This document shows positions 1 to 11,440 of a stretch of 64,000 nt of DNA, one piece after another (the first letter of the stretch is position 1; each line of letters opens with the position of its first letter). The stretch is taken from positions 15,300,876-15,364,875 of the forward strand of contig NC_092567.1 of the NCBI RefSeq assembly GCF_037975245.1. The letters are read 5' to 3'. The stretch comes from Apostichopus japonicus (taxonomy: Eukaryota; Echinodermata; Holothuroidea; Aspidochirotida; Stichopodidae). The position numbers and the translations under genes were made by a program. The notes under the pieces were generated by a model that saw only the letters and a program-made list of their open reading frames with translations, ran no database searches and was not told where the DNA came from.

Positions 1-127
1 AGGAAAAAAAATCCCCTTAGACCCCTACTCCAGGACGGCGATCACTATGTAAGTAACATATCAATGAATAATGGGCCGGCCTAAGTGAAAAATGCCCAGG
101 ACGTTTTTAAGACCCAGTCCGCCCCTG
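1..127. mobile_element. hAT-type element end (fragment)
   Basis: The stretch ends with GACCCAGTCCGCCCCTG. This is the reverse complement of the CAGGGGCGGACTGGG-type terminus common to hAT DNA transposons. The rest of the element would lie upstream of the window. No transposase coding is visible. The call rests on the terminus alone. Confidence 0.4.
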
Positions 128-290
128 CTTGCCCCTCACTTGCCCCGCTGAAATGATATTGGTGGGCTTAACGAACATTTAACGTAAATTACAACGTGCA
201 TTTGAAAGCTCATTTAAACCAGTTCGCGGTCGACGTTAGTAGGTAATTGACGGAATACCAGCCAATTGCGCCTCAAATTAAATATTATCA
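121..290 (+). repeat. Dispersed repeat, copy 1
   Basis: This segment matches 8920-9110 in the same orientation. Both start with CACTTGCCCC-rich sequence and then share blocks such as CTCATTTAAACCAGTTCGCG and ATACCAGCCAATTGCG. No coding is seen and the family is not recognised. Confidence 0.6.
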
Positions 291-2290
291 TACCATTTGT
301 TTTCTGTCATCGCTACGAGACCCTCTCCTCACCTCTCCTTTCGTCACACTCGCTTCCCAACGAGATAATCCCCTACCATGCTTGTTACATCGTATGTATG
401 GTTATAACTTATTACCATTGTTATTTCGACCGTCCGCGCAACTTTACTCCGATATTGTTACTTGGAAGCTGCAGCATGATATATTGCGTAATTTCAACAT
501 CGCATGTGTGAACTCACATAGGCTGACCAGTCGTTAGAATAGGCATAACCGAAATATTATTTCCAACGACTAAACAAATTGCAAAGTTTACTCAGACTAA
601 GATTCGGTGGCGCCTAAATATTCCCTACTGAGAACTGGTGGTGGTATGGAAACAAATGCTGCTTGGATGGTTGTGTGTTAGTAGCGACGAGCCTTGAACC
701 TCGCTATTACATGCAGAGAATATAACACATAGATACACGAGTAAAGAACGAACGCTGATATTTCGTAATCTATTACTACATTTAGCCACAATACATCGGC
801 ACGAAGCCCTCAAAATGAAAATACAAAAACATGTACTTAAACGAAAATGGTTACAAACGAGGTCTCAATACCGAAGTAGAGTCCTATAACGATACGCACA
901 CTCGTGTATAAAAGAGGAATACGAAACACAGATACAATTACGACCACAACGATAGGAGGCCAGGGCTACTACCGAACCGAACTATCCAGAACAGGAGCGA
1001 ATAATGGCTTACAAGTCTCGATATCTGATCCACCTGAGCTGATGAACAGACGTCACATGACCTGTAATACGTCACTGTCCACATGGCAAGCACGTGTGGC
1101 TATAAACGGTGACATGTATCCTGAATAGATAGAGGGCGACATATAAGATGACCAACGGCATCACAATATTTAAAAGCCGATTAATATAATATAGCCGATG
1201 GACTGTGGACAGTTTTGTAGTGGCTAAATGAATGAACCCTAAGTCGATGAAACTGAGGTTCATATACAAATTGATTGTAATCATAATTATAGTTAATCAT
1301 AGACAATGAGCTTAAAATGTACTGTTGAAAAAATAGTCCAACCAAACTGAGAACTTCAGACAAAGCAATTAAAAGGATGAAAAACTCAACCCAATTGTCA
1401 AAATCCCATCGTTATATCATGTTTGATTTTTTAAGTTTCGGCAAATAATAAATTTGACCGAAAATATGAATCAACGAATTATGAAGAAATACATTAGGCA
1501 TTTGTAGAAAAGTGTGAACGATACATATATGTACTGTAAAAAGCATGATAACAGAGGACACATGGTTATCAGCTAAGAGTATAGTGACTTTCTCCAAGCG
1601 CGTACAGCCAGGGCAGGCCCCCCTATAAAATGAGAACAGAAATAGTGAGTGAAAAGTGAAAGGGGGGGGGGGGTGGGTGTAGGGGTAGCAAAATACAGAG
1701 AGAGGGGGAAAAGAAAGACCATGGCGGGAGAAATTGGAGGACAAAGTAGAGAGATCAAGCACATTGTTTAAGAAATGTGGAGATTGGAATATTGGAGATT
1801 GGAATTAACCTCTAGTTTTAGTGAGGAATTTACTTCTTGAATAATTTCTACCCAACGAATTTATATTTGGCTAATCATATGCAATATTTTAAACATTTAA
1901 AGATATTTTACTTAGCTAAAATCTTGGCCGATTGGATACAAATTGCAACTATATCGTATAGCTTCCAGGGGCTTCGCTCCTGGACCCAACCAGGGTCCCT
2001 ATGGTGCGCCCCTAGACACCACGCAAATAGCGCAAAGCTCTCTCGTTCACAGGTCAATAAACGGAATCCAACTCCCCCACCCCCTCCCCACATGATGAAA
2101 TCCTAGCTTCGCGCTGGACTTTCTCTACAGTATATCAAGTTCATATGTTTAGTTGGACTGTCCCTTTGAGAACTTAGCGGATGGAACTCAGGAAAAAAAA
2201 CTCTCGTAAAACTCCCACCCCTCCCTCAAACGGTTTGCCCCCCTCATCCCCCTGATGAAAAAGTCTAGTTACGCCACTGTTCAATTGGTC
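291..2290. other. Non-genic stretch
   Basis: No credible gene is seen in either strand. The short open frames have no recognisable domains. It holds a G homopolymer near 1661-1675 and a decayed repeat around 1966-2110 with GGGGCTTCGCTCCTGGAC-type sequence, reminiscent of other TE-derived repeats here. Confidence 0.5.
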
Positions 2291-2294
2291 TTGA

Positions 2295-2410
2295 ACTTTG
2301 AAGAAAAGTCACATAAAACAGAACCTGGCTAAGAAAACCCAACAGCTTGATCCACTCCAAGTCCCCTTACATAGAGACTGCAACCGTATCATCACGACTA
2401 TGACTATGGG
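2295..2410 (+). repeat. Dispersed repeat, copy 1 of a second pair
   Basis: It matches 9150-9290: both carry ACCTGGCTAAGAAAA, CCAACAGCTTGATCCACTC (or close) and AGAGACTGCAACCGTAT. It lies in the same order relative to the first repeat pair (121-290 and 8920-9110), so the two pairs may be parts of one longer element. A G homopolymer follows at about 2407. Confidence 0.5.
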
Positions 2411-2577
2411 GGGGGGGGGGGGTGGGGCTGAGTGGGGTGGGCCAGTCGTGGACTGTGTATCAATATTCTTACCTGAAACTTCGTGGCACTGATATAGGGG
2501 CTAACAATAAAACTGATAGGCCTATATAAAACACATATACGTAATATATATATTTATGAACCGTAGTTGCACAATAG

Positions 2578-2675
2578 ACTGCTATACTTTTCACGCAGGT
2601 TAAATCTGAGAACGTCTCTACGTTTATTGCTAATCTAAACAAACTCGTGCAAAACCAAAGCAAACGCACATCAAT
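2578..2675 (+). repeat. Duplicated segment, copy 1
   Basis: It is similar to 3298-3390. Both contain TTCACGCAGGTTAAATCT, CTCTACGTTTATTG and then AACTCG with a CAAAACAAAC-like end. The two copies lie about 0.7 kb apart in direct orientation. A local duplication or two insertions of one repeat would explain this. Confidence 0.55.
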
Positions 2676-3297
2676 CGTATCCGCAATTGTGCTTATGCGT
2701 GATGAAGTGTGAAAGTAAACTTTGTTCTTTCTGAACGCAATTCCTAAATATACGTGGCGGGATTCATGTCTCCTCTCCCCCCCCCCCCCTTTCCCTCCGC
2801 AGGCAACGGCCCTTAACTTGGCATCAGTTAACTTAATCACAAATAAGATATTTTGTGAACATATATGTTACTGCTAAACTAGAACTTGAGGTAAAGGCTC
2901 GTAATGAGTCACATGGTTATTACAACAACATGACTAGCAGCTTAGCACCAGGCTCAAACATTTTATGAAATATATAACTATCTCAAGTATACTTGCAACT
3001 GTCATGAGTCACATTGTTTACCAAAATGAGTGCACAATATCATTTACATGTAGTGTTATGTTGTTTATACGTCATAATACAACGTACTGTAAAATATGAA
3101 AAAAAATATACTAGAAAGGAGAGTAGCGAATGCTGAGGGCTTTTGTTGATTTCAACCCGTTGAAAAGTTTTAATTTTCGTAGGGGGTTATACAGATAAGA
3201 CATGAAACTTTAATAAGCAGTACTAATCTCATAGTACAATGTTTAAACTCCTTTTATGAGATACACGAGTCAATACTTGATGAGCCTGATAGCCTGG

Positions 3298-3390
3298 ACT
3301 GCTACACTGTTCACGCAGGTTAAATCTTAGGAGCTCTCTACGTTTATTGTTATTCTAACAAAACTCGTTGAAACCAAAACAAACACACGG
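3298..3390 (+). repeat. Duplicated segment, copy 2
   Basis: Second copy of the block at 2578-2675. It lies immediately upstream of the hAT-type element at 3408. Confidence 0.55.
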
Positions 3391-3407
3391 GTAGATACAG
3401 CCCCAAC

Positions 3408-3704
3408 CAGGCGCGTAGCCAGGAATTTGCCATGGGAGGGGCGAAACTGTAGATTCGGCAATCCAAACTATCTAAGCGTAGCGCCACCATGCTTGGCGCG
3501 AAGCGTACTAGAAAATTTTGGCTGAAAATGCCTCCCAGATCGCTGGAAATGGCACTTCCCAGGCCTCGTAAGTTGCATCTTAGCATTTTCTCTTTTGAAA
3601 ATACTAGCGATATCATAAAAACATTTAAAAATGAAATAAAAAATATGCTCAAGGGGGAGGGGGGCGGCTGCCCCCTTTGCCCCCCCCCCTTTGCTACGCG
3701 CCTG
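3408..3704. mobile_element. Complete short hAT-type non-autonomous element (MITE)
   Basis: The element begins CAGGCGCGTAGC and ends GCTACGCGCCTG, a perfect 12-bp terminal inverted repeat. It is flanked on both sides by GCCCCAAC (3400-3407 and 3705-3712), an 8-bp target-site duplication. CAG...CTG ends and an 8-bp duplication are the signature of the hAT superfamily. The interior (297 bp in total) has no transposase. It carries a G/C-rich run near its right end that resembles a foldback of the terminus. Related fragments occur at 9488-9715, 10704-10945 and 29190-29300. Confidence 0.85.
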
Positions 3705-3995
3705 GCCCCAACACTCAACATGTTTAAGAACAGGCTGATATAATGCGGGATATTTAAGAGTCCATAGACCTCCTATCTCTTGGAGCCATTCTCTCCGGCA
3801 GACTCTTCTGAGCCGAAGACGAGAGAGTGACCATAAACGGTTAACGTACTGACTAATGGCATCAGAAGAAATGATATGTAAATTTCGCTAAACTAACTGA
3901 AAGAGCACATTCTCTCCAGGCGCTCACATTGTCGAATGTCGATACTTTAATTTGGGAAGTGGAAATAACAGGGGGCGGGGAACTACCCCTACCCC

Positions 3996-4043
3996 TTCTG
4001 ATCCTGCTAGGATAAAAATGTCAGGCCCACTTACTTTGACACA
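3996..4043 (+). repeat. Decayed hammerhead-like/Penelope-type terminal remnant
   Basis: It contains GATCCTGCTAGGAT followed by AAAAATGTCAGGCCCACTTA. This matches 31338-31372 and belongs to the same family as the motifs at 31175-31215 and 57479-57517. The catalytic CUGANGA box has been lost here by deletion, so it cannot be an active ribozyme. Confidence 0.5.
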
Positions 4044-4312
4044 TTCTCATACACCTGCTTTTAGTTGATAAGCAGTTTGCTAACAGTTTTTGTTATATTT
4101 CTTATATAAACTGTATAATTTGTCTTATATTTAACTATTAAACGGGAGGTTGCTATGTATGTATTACTACCCAACAATGTTCCATCAGTATCATGTTCAT
4201 CAAGTGTAGCTAAAGACACTAATAACATTACCTGTTCTATTTTCCGTACTGCTAAACCAATCTGAAAGGACAAGGAATTCACGAGAAATTCATTGCCAGT
4301 AAGCGGAAATTA

Positions 4313-4376
4313 CATAATGTGAACAAACGTAAACATATTGTGGTCATAATGTGAACAAACGTAAACATATTGTGTT
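4313..4376 (+). repeat. Two-copy 32-bp tandem repeat
   Basis: The unit CATAATGTGAACAAACG plus TAAACATATTGTGGT occurs twice head to tail. It has no coding and may be simple replication slippage. Confidence 0.8.
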
Positions 4377-5547
4377 CATGCTAATTTCATTCCTTTAAAC
4401 TCCGGTAGTATTTTCCTGAAACAGATGCTACAATAAGGACCAAACTGGTCCTCAATCATAAACTTTTAGACATTTTAACAGCCTCAATACTGTTGAGAAG
4501 TTTAACTTTCTGACGTGTAAACAAGCCATTCCAGACTTTATACCGGAAATACGTGGGTTGTTAATTAAGATGAAAACGAAACTGATTTTAAATCATTTAA
4601 AATTATTTATAAATGTATTTGTTTTGACAAGAGTTTGAAGGTTGTATAGATATCTTTCATCCTAACCAAACTTTAAAAGATTTGATTCATAACAAACTAT
4701 CACTCAAGAAGTGAAGCGATACGCCATTCCTCGCAAGGGACTTTTATGTTAGCTTAATTTTCATGATACTGCAGCGTATCGTGGTTAATTAGCGATAATT
4801 TATGGTAAAATTAAATAACATCTATAAAGGAGTCGTCTCTCAAATTGTAAAAGTCAACATTTTGACTCACCGAAAATGAAACGAAAAGTTTCGGCTAATT
4901 GTGAAATACGTATAACGTTGATTATTTTCGTTTTACCCTATAGCGATGAGAATATAATATTGAACAACAACTGTACAGAGCAAAAACTTCTATCGCTTAG
5001 CTAAAAAGCTGCATTTAATTTTTTTTACCAAGTTTGTGAAAATCTTTTGATCTCATACTACACCTTTCATGATATTAGAAAACATAGTCTAATACTGAAG
5101 GTCAACAAAATTTTCAGATAAGCAAATAAAGATTGCTGAAAGGAATTTCTAAACGATAATTCATAAAATTGTGGCAAACGAACGTTTCTGCAGGTTATTA
5201 ACAACAATAATAACTCGGTAATATAGGTAGCCTTGATTATTTAAATGAGGATTTAGATTGATATGTAAGTTTGTATATTAAGATTTGAGGTACATTTAAA
5301 AAACACAGGTTACAATCACAACACAATACAACAGTTTAGGCAATTCCTTTATAAAATTTAAAAAAAATTAAAAATCAGCAGAAACTACGTAACAGGAAAC
5401 AACCTCCTTAAAATATCTAGACGCGTAAGAAAACACGCAGCTATTTCCTTGTAAGTTTGTCATTCACCTTATCATTATGCTCGTGAGAACAATACTGTGT
5501 ATTTTGACATTTTCAAAAGACTGATTCTTTGAAATTCATACCAAAAC
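4377..5547. other. AT-rich 5' flank of the Ig-domain gene
   Basis: No gene is seen. The stretch is AT-rich and unique-looking, and presumably contains the promoter and 5' UTR of the gene starting at 5548. I cannot name a specific promoter element with confidence. Confidence 0.4.
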
Positions 5548-6995
5548 ATGGCGGGGTTTCTTTCCAATGTTGTGATTCTTTTCATTTTGACTTTTGGTTT
5601 CATCTGTCCCTTTACGGAAGGATTAGTGGTTACCATAGACGTACAGGTGCAAGGGAGTAACGTTGTCAAATCAGGGGTAAGGCAATATACTGTTTACGGA
5701 TCTTATTCATGGTACAGATGGATCAACTGCACACTTATTGGTGGACTCGTGCAACCTGTAGAGGTATTTATCTTGAAAAATCGTCAGATACTCCAAGATT
5801 TAACTATAATAGACAGTAATATTTTTACAACAATGTTGATCAAAAGATTAACCACAAGGAGTGTGAGAACAAATACTGTTCTAGAAAAATATACTTGTCG
5901 TGCTTTGTTTAATGAAAGCTATGCATTAGCTGTTAGCGAAAGACGAGTTCGCACCACCATTGACAGTGAAGTTGAAATTAAATTTGTGCGAAAAGGGTAC
6001 TTCATCTCTTCAAGCGTTGGTTCGACTGTTTATACAGGTGAACAGTTATCAATTGCCTGTACCGCGGTAAATGTTAATGCGAATACGAGATGCGTATTTC
6101 GACCAGATCTATCATCAACATCCATGACCCATGTTCCTAGCAAAGGTCAGAGTACAGTCACTTGCAATTGGGGTTACTATTATACACATGCGGGCTATCA
6201 CAAGTGTGGAACACGCCAACTCAATTTAGACATTATTAATCACCTGCAGCTTTCATTGAAACCGTTAAACTTTTCGACTGATGGTTCAACATTAGAGTTT
6301 AATTGCACCAGTGATCCACCTCGTTTGATGCGCTGGACTATTATAACAGCCAATGGTGACATTCTCGACTTCAGTTCCTATGATATCATCAAGGTGAGCA
6401 TAAATACCACCGTAACTCAGAGACCAGGAGAGACTATACTAAACATTAAGGAAGCATCCCCTGGTGGTAATATATACAGGCAGTAAGGTGCTCTACTTAT
6501 GATACATTGGCACATGTGGTTGTTACGTCACACAGAGTAATTACAGAAGACAATGATGTGGAAACAACTGTTACGTATAAACCTAAGACTACGGCTGCAA
6601 AGGAAGCGTATCAAACAACGAAAATTCAGTGTGTCAAAGTGGTGACTGGTTCCTACAATAATTGTAACGAGTCAGTGAACTACATAGCACAAAGTCTTAA
6701 CTTTCAGTCAACTACGGAAACAACGTACTCTATCTTTATAACAATTACTGTTACCTTGACATCTATTGTCTCTATTTTAATTGTCGTTCTAATCATCTTA
6801 TGTAGAAAGTTAGAGCGAGCCACCATCCATCATGCGCCGCCTCCGACATCCCGTGACAAAGATTGCAGTATGGAAGCACCCTCAGCAACAGAGTTACACC
6901 ACAATCCGGTGTATATGTCCTACTCGGAAACAAATGATGTTTCCGACCATAACGACGAAGAGCAAAATGATACATGTACTCATATCAACATTTAA
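5548..6995 (+). CDS. Immunoglobulin-superfamily type I membrane protein, reading frame broken near 6480
   Basis: The ATG at 5548 is in good context (A at -3, G at +4). A signal peptide covers residues 1-25 (hydrophobic core VVILFILTF). Extracellular Ig-like domains follow. Domain 1 has C61 and C117 in a YTC motif. Domain 2 starts at C171 with further cysteines at 182, 206 and 220. Domain 3 starts at C253 with W263, then an L-x-I...GxxY-x-C signature. N-glycosylation sequons lie at N60, N122, N241, N252 and N286. The first frame stops at 6484-6486, inside the last Ig domain. The matching frame resumes immediately as RCSTYDTLAHVVV and runs to the stop at 6993-6995. It encodes a stalk, one membrane helix (about 6737-6808) and a cytoplasmic tail with an NPVY motif, a possible phosphotyrosine or endocytic signal. 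Read across the break, the product is about 470 residues. It is probably a surface receptor or adhesion protein; the ligand is unknown. It may be a null allele, a sequencing error or a spliced gene (see the break). Confidence 0.75.
6480..6488 (+). other. Frame break in the Ig gene
   Basis: Up to TACAGG the frame is that of 5548. After CAGTAAGG it is the frame that ends at 6995. Removing 8 bases (AGG-CAGTAAGG reduced to AGG) would directly join NIYR to CSTYD, which is a normal Ig F-strand. Alternatively, a GTGAGC donor at 6394 and an ACAG acceptor at 6476-6479 would define an 86-base intron whose removal also restores frame. That intron would delete an Ig-like E-strand and has a weak pyrimidine tract, so I favour the indel. 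Confidence 0.6.
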
Positions 6996-8740
6996 AGTCT
7001 TTATACAGAATGACGTCATATTCTTCATGAAGTCATCTCTATCAAGATTCAAATTTGGTACAACGTTCTTCATTGGATAAGGGGGTCTAAGGGGAGGGGG
7101 TGTCCCCCTTTGAGATATTTGTGAACAATTGTAGGTCCCTAGATTCGATCTGGTGCAATGCTTTGCCAGTTTCATCATTATCATATGATATCATATTATC
7201 AGCAGATTTTGTTTCCTGTTTGAATTCATTTACAAGCTCTTGTTCATATTATATCAGAAACACAAACGTAGTGCTCTTTTACAATTTTTCCAGTATGAAG
7301 ATTCTTGTTTATTGTCCAATGTTTAGACTTTAATACAGTTGACGAACACAACTGATGGACAATATAAACTTTCATATTTTGTAAGACAGCATGATGTGCA
7401 GTGGCCTAAAAACAAATATCATTATCGCAATGAATTATCGGTGTAATAGTTATATATAGGAGGTGCGTATCCCGTACGATTGCTAGCTCAGCTTCATAAC
7501 ATGATGTTCGTGCAACAACTTAGGACGAATCAAAGAAAGGATGACAACGAACGTAGTCGACGTCGTTGTGCATACGGTTCGTGACACTCTATCGAGTGTG
7601 GTTAGGTAGGTTATATGTATTTTATTACGCAGGGACCAACTGTAGGCTTGTGATAGGCTATAGGCTAAATTTAGCTTATTGCATCTGCCAAACCAAGTAA
7701 GAAGCTGAATCAGTAGGCCTGAATGTTAGTTACTACGATTATAATCGAGTTAAAGGATCTGACGAGTATTCAAGATAAAAAGAGCACTGACAAAATACCA
7801 TGCTAAAAAAACAATAGTTTTTAACATTTTTTCGACACTGGCTACGTCCCTGACTTGATTGCTAATTTTCTTGGATGATTCGTTAATGTTAAACCAATGA
7901 TGACATCGGTTTCTCAGTGCAGACCTAAATATTAATGTTTCTTCGTTGTTTTATTAATTATTAAGGCTCTACCAAAATATGTTCTTTCAATACTTGAAAT
8001 AAACAACATGGATGACATTCAACACCATCTGGCATAAACTTGTTTTTTTGAGGCCATTAAAATCGTTAGGTTGTGTATTTAGTTTTGTATTGCATCTGAG
8101 GAACTCACCCAATGGTATGTGTATTAGACCAAGTAGCCCAGTCACTGAAAGCTAATGAGAATCATATGTTAACAGATCATATCTCAAAACATCACATTGA
8201 TGAAGAATTAACCTGCGCTTTAGGAACGAACACGCCAATTTCTCCAATGAAAGATTGTATATAACTGTATCTAAATGGTCGTGTCATACAACTTTTGATC
8301 GTTTCCAGTTCTGAGGCAAGAAAATTCCTTACTATTTTAATGTACCTATTAATGTCGTGGTAAATTGATCTATTTCTCTATTATCTAAATATTCTTAATA
8401 TAGATATCTTGCATGTGTATAGAATAAAAGTATATGAGATTGTTATTGTATTATTTTGTCTTGTTTCTTTCTCTCCCTCTAATCAAAAAGAATGTTTTTA
8501 CTTATATACTACTTTAATTATTTAATTATAACATTATTTAATAAATTAAGGCCTCCCAATGTCTGCAACACGGTAGTTTATATATCAAGAATTCTCATCT
8601 GTACATATATGTGCTACAACGCAAAGACAGAAATGAACAAGAACACGTTTAGCGTGAATCAAAGAACATATAATAAACAAACAGACAAACACTACTATCA
8701 TGATGACGATTTTGTTTAATTTTAAGCTAACCGTTTATTT
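6996..8740. other. Intergenic stretch 3' of the Ig gene
   Basis: It probably includes the 3' UTR of the Ig gene. AATAAA-type signals are frequent in this AT-rich DNA, so none is chosen. No further gene or RNA gene is recognised. Confidence 0.4.
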
Positions 8741-8743
8741 GCA

Positions 8744-8791
8744 ATGAAAGATGAAAGATGAAAGAGGAAAGATGAAAGATGAAAGAAAGAA
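8744..8791 (+). repeat. GAAAGAT short tandem repeat
   Basis: About six imperfect 7-base units of the form AAGATGA or GAAAGAT follow one another. This is simple sequence. Confidence 0.8.
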
Positions 8792-8919
8792 TCTGGAATA
8801 TTTGTCTATATTTAATGTAATACCAGGCATCATATTTAGGCAAAATAGCTTCGTCAATCCGACCTACTATTACAGGACAAATGCATATAGTCTTTTCGGT
8901 GTCACTGATAAACATTTCA

Positions 8920-9110
8920 CTCACTTGCCCTCACTTGCCCCCACTTGCTCCCACTTGCCCCACTCTCTCCACTTGCCCCCAAACGATATTGGACGGAAAT
9001 TACAACATGCATTTAAAGACTCATTTAAACCAGTTCGCGCTAGACGTTATCCGTAATTGACGGGAATTATCAAATAAATACCAGCCAATTGCGTCTTAAG
9101 TTAAATACTA
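8920..9110 (+). repeat. Dispersed repeat, copy 2
   Basis: It matches 121-290 in the same orientation. It begins with a CACTTGCCCC-like decamer repeated four to five times. Confidence 0.6.
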
Positions 9111-9149
9111 GACAGTGAGCCTTTCAATCACCCCACCCCTTCCCACCAG

Positions 9150-9290
9150 GTATGAAAATGTTCCAATGGTTTTGCACTTTTAAGGAAAATTCACCCAAGA
9201 CAGCACCTGGCTAAGAAAAACCAACAACTTGATCCACTCTCAACCCTATAGTCCTCTCAGAGACTGTAACCGTATGACCATGACTATATT
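9150..9290 (+). repeat. Dispersed repeat, copy 2 of the second pair
   Basis: It matches 2295-2410, including ACCTGGCTAAGAAAA and CTTGATCCACTC. It follows the copy at 8920-9110 closely. Confidence 0.5.
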
Positions 9291-9487
9291 ACGTCGAGTG
9301 AGGTAGCACAAGTCACTATGTAAGGGTATAGATACTACACATGATCAGGTTAAATGTTGGTGAGAGATTTATAAAGTACTAATTAAACAAGATCAAATGG
9401 GTTTTGTGCATGGGCGGCGATCATAGGAGGGACGGTGGGAAATGTCAGCCCAATATTTTAGGTGGGAGGGGATATAGTATCTAATAT

Positions 9488-9715
9488 CAGGCGCGTATCC
9501 AGGATTTTCTAACCCGGGGGGCGCGAATTACTATCTAAGCGGAGCACCACCATCGGTTGGCGCGGAGCGTACAAGAAAATTTCTGGTTTTGATACCCCCC
9601 AGATCACCGGAAATGACACTTCTCGGGCTTGAAAATGACCAACCAAATGTACACTTTTGCCTGAGAACCAAGTATTTCTCAATTTTTTTTTTCCATCCAT
9701 AACCTTTTTGAAGAT
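9488..9715 (+). mobile_element. hAT-family fragment related to 3408-3704
   Basis: It starts CAGGCGCGTATCCAGGA, and shares CTATCTAAGCGGAGC and the AGATCACCGGAAATGACACTT block with the complete element at 3408. The right end is missing or diverged past about 9715. Confidence 0.6.
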
Positions 9716-10459
9716 TGTCACCAGTCACACATCATGTTCGACCTGATTGCATGTCCTATGGATCATTGCTTTTGTAGGCGATTCTACGTCACGGCCCACA
9801 ATATCCGAAAGCCCCACTTTTCAAGGTTTTAAGCCCATTATTTGTTGAGAATTTGAAAATTCAGATTTCTCGTGAATAAAAATCACTTGAAAACATACCC
9901 ATAATGTTGCACAAAATTCAATCTATGGACAACCAATAGGGAAAAACCTCCTTCAACCCCTAATAGACAGGTACAAATTGCACGAGTAGAGGAAAGTATG
10001 ATGAAGAATGTTGGTGAGGAAATTTTCGAAAATTCAGACAGTTAATTTATTGGTGTAGAAATATTATAACCTCTTATTATGGCTATTATAAAACTTGGTT
10101 GAAGGAAATGAAAAATAGCAGATATTTCCGATATGAGGTATATCGAAAGCGAACACTACACACATAGGCGTAGGTCCCGTAGGAGGCGGGGCTGCATCCA
10201 CCACCCCCCCCCCGCAACCAAATTTTATCCCATTTTTTTCGGGCACCTACTGAGAGAAAAATAAATAGCAATGAATAGCTTAAATATGATCTCCTTGGTA
10301 ATTAAAATAAAGTTCTAAGATTGGCCGACATTACTACTGTAAAATAGAGTTTGACATAAATGGATCTGTATGGTTTTTCTCCATCTACATAAGACATTTG
10401 GTTGCTTACATTAGCATCCGGCGGTATACTGTGCTACTTTCACGGACCATAAGGTACAC

Positions 10460-10600
10460 GATGCCATGCAATGTAATGACCGATGCTTGCTTATATGATA
10501 TTGGCATCGATATGTTGAACGCGCGCTTTGCGCGCGAAAAATTTTGGCTTTTTTTCTCGGGCAAGTCGTTACAGCCCCAAATCCAATTGGGCTACGCCTT
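10460..10600 (+). repeat. Dispersed repeat (inverted relative to 32503-32625)
   Basis: It contains ACCGATGCTTGCTTATATGAT, GAACGCGCGC, AAAATTTTGG and GGCAAGTCGTTACAGCCCC. The same sequence lies in reverse complement at 32503-32625. Family unknown. Confidence 0.6.
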
Positions 10601-10703
10601 CGACTACACACATAGACAGTTTTTGAGGCTGTTCATCGTGGAACAGGCATTTCAATGCTCAATGATATGATGTTATATCTGCTCTTTGCTTTACAAATTC
10701 GAA

Positions 10704-10945
10704 CAGGCGTGTAGCGAGTAATTGCCAAGGGAGGGGCGAAGCCTGTAGGCAAACTATCTAAGCGAAGCGCCACCATAAGTTGGCGCGAAGCGTACAAGAA
10801 AAGTTTTGGCCGAAAATGCCTCCCAGATTGCTGGAAATGACACTTCCCAGGCCTTGTAAGTTGCACCTAAGCATTGTCTATTTGAAATTACTAGCGATGT
10901 CATAAAGAAAATTTGCTCGGGGGGGGGGGCGGTCGCCCCCTTCCC
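10704..10945 (+). mobile_element. hAT-family fragment related to 3408-3704
   Basis: It is closely similar to the complete element: GGGAGGGGCGAAGC, CTATCTAAGCGAAGCGCC, AAAATGCCTCCCAGAT, and AGGCCTTGTAAGTTGCA. It begins CAGGCGTGTAGC. The right end stops within the G/C run, so the right terminus is lost. Confidence 0.65.
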
Positions 10946-11224
10946 GAAATGCGTCATGTTCCCCGACGACTCGGTCGAGTTCAAGACCAGCCACAGTTGG
11001 TTCCATATAACACAATTGTACAACTGTTTAAGGCGTCCATACACACACGCGCGTTATGATAGACCATATATAGTATTTATATAGATACATTAGTGAGAGA
11101 GTAAAAATGGAAACGTCAAAAATGGAGTTGTCGGTGTCAGGGGTAGGGTGAGTCACACACCCCCTCCGTAATCCTTGATCTGTCACTGGCTACCCTGTGT
11201 ATATAATAGGGATCAGCGCTTTAA

Positions 11225-11440
11225 CTATGACTGTTCCTCTTTCTCTTCCCGAAGTCTTGGCTATCTTCTACTCCCTCCCTTTCTCCTTTTTCTCTCGTTT
11301 TTCTTCTTCTTTTCCTTTCCTTTCTCTCCTCCTTTTCTTTTTTCCCCCCTCCTTTTCCCTTTTTCTTCTCTTTTTTTCTCTCCTATTTTTCTTACCCGGG
11401 GGGCGCGCGCCCCCAACGCCCCCCCTGGATACGCACCTGT
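11225..11440. repeat. Polypyrimidine tract and hAT-like right terminus next to the satellite
   Basis: A C/T-rich tract of about 170 bases leads to CCCGGGGGGCGCGCGCCCCC, and then GGATACGCACCTG, which resembles the right end of the hAT family (GCTACGCGCCTG). The satellite array begins at the next base. The open frames over the tract are low-complexity and not credible genes. Confidence 0.5.

Noticed and set aside
3350-3743. Open frames over 3350-3743 on both strands
   Set aside because: They cover the non-autonomous hAT element and have no transposase motifs.
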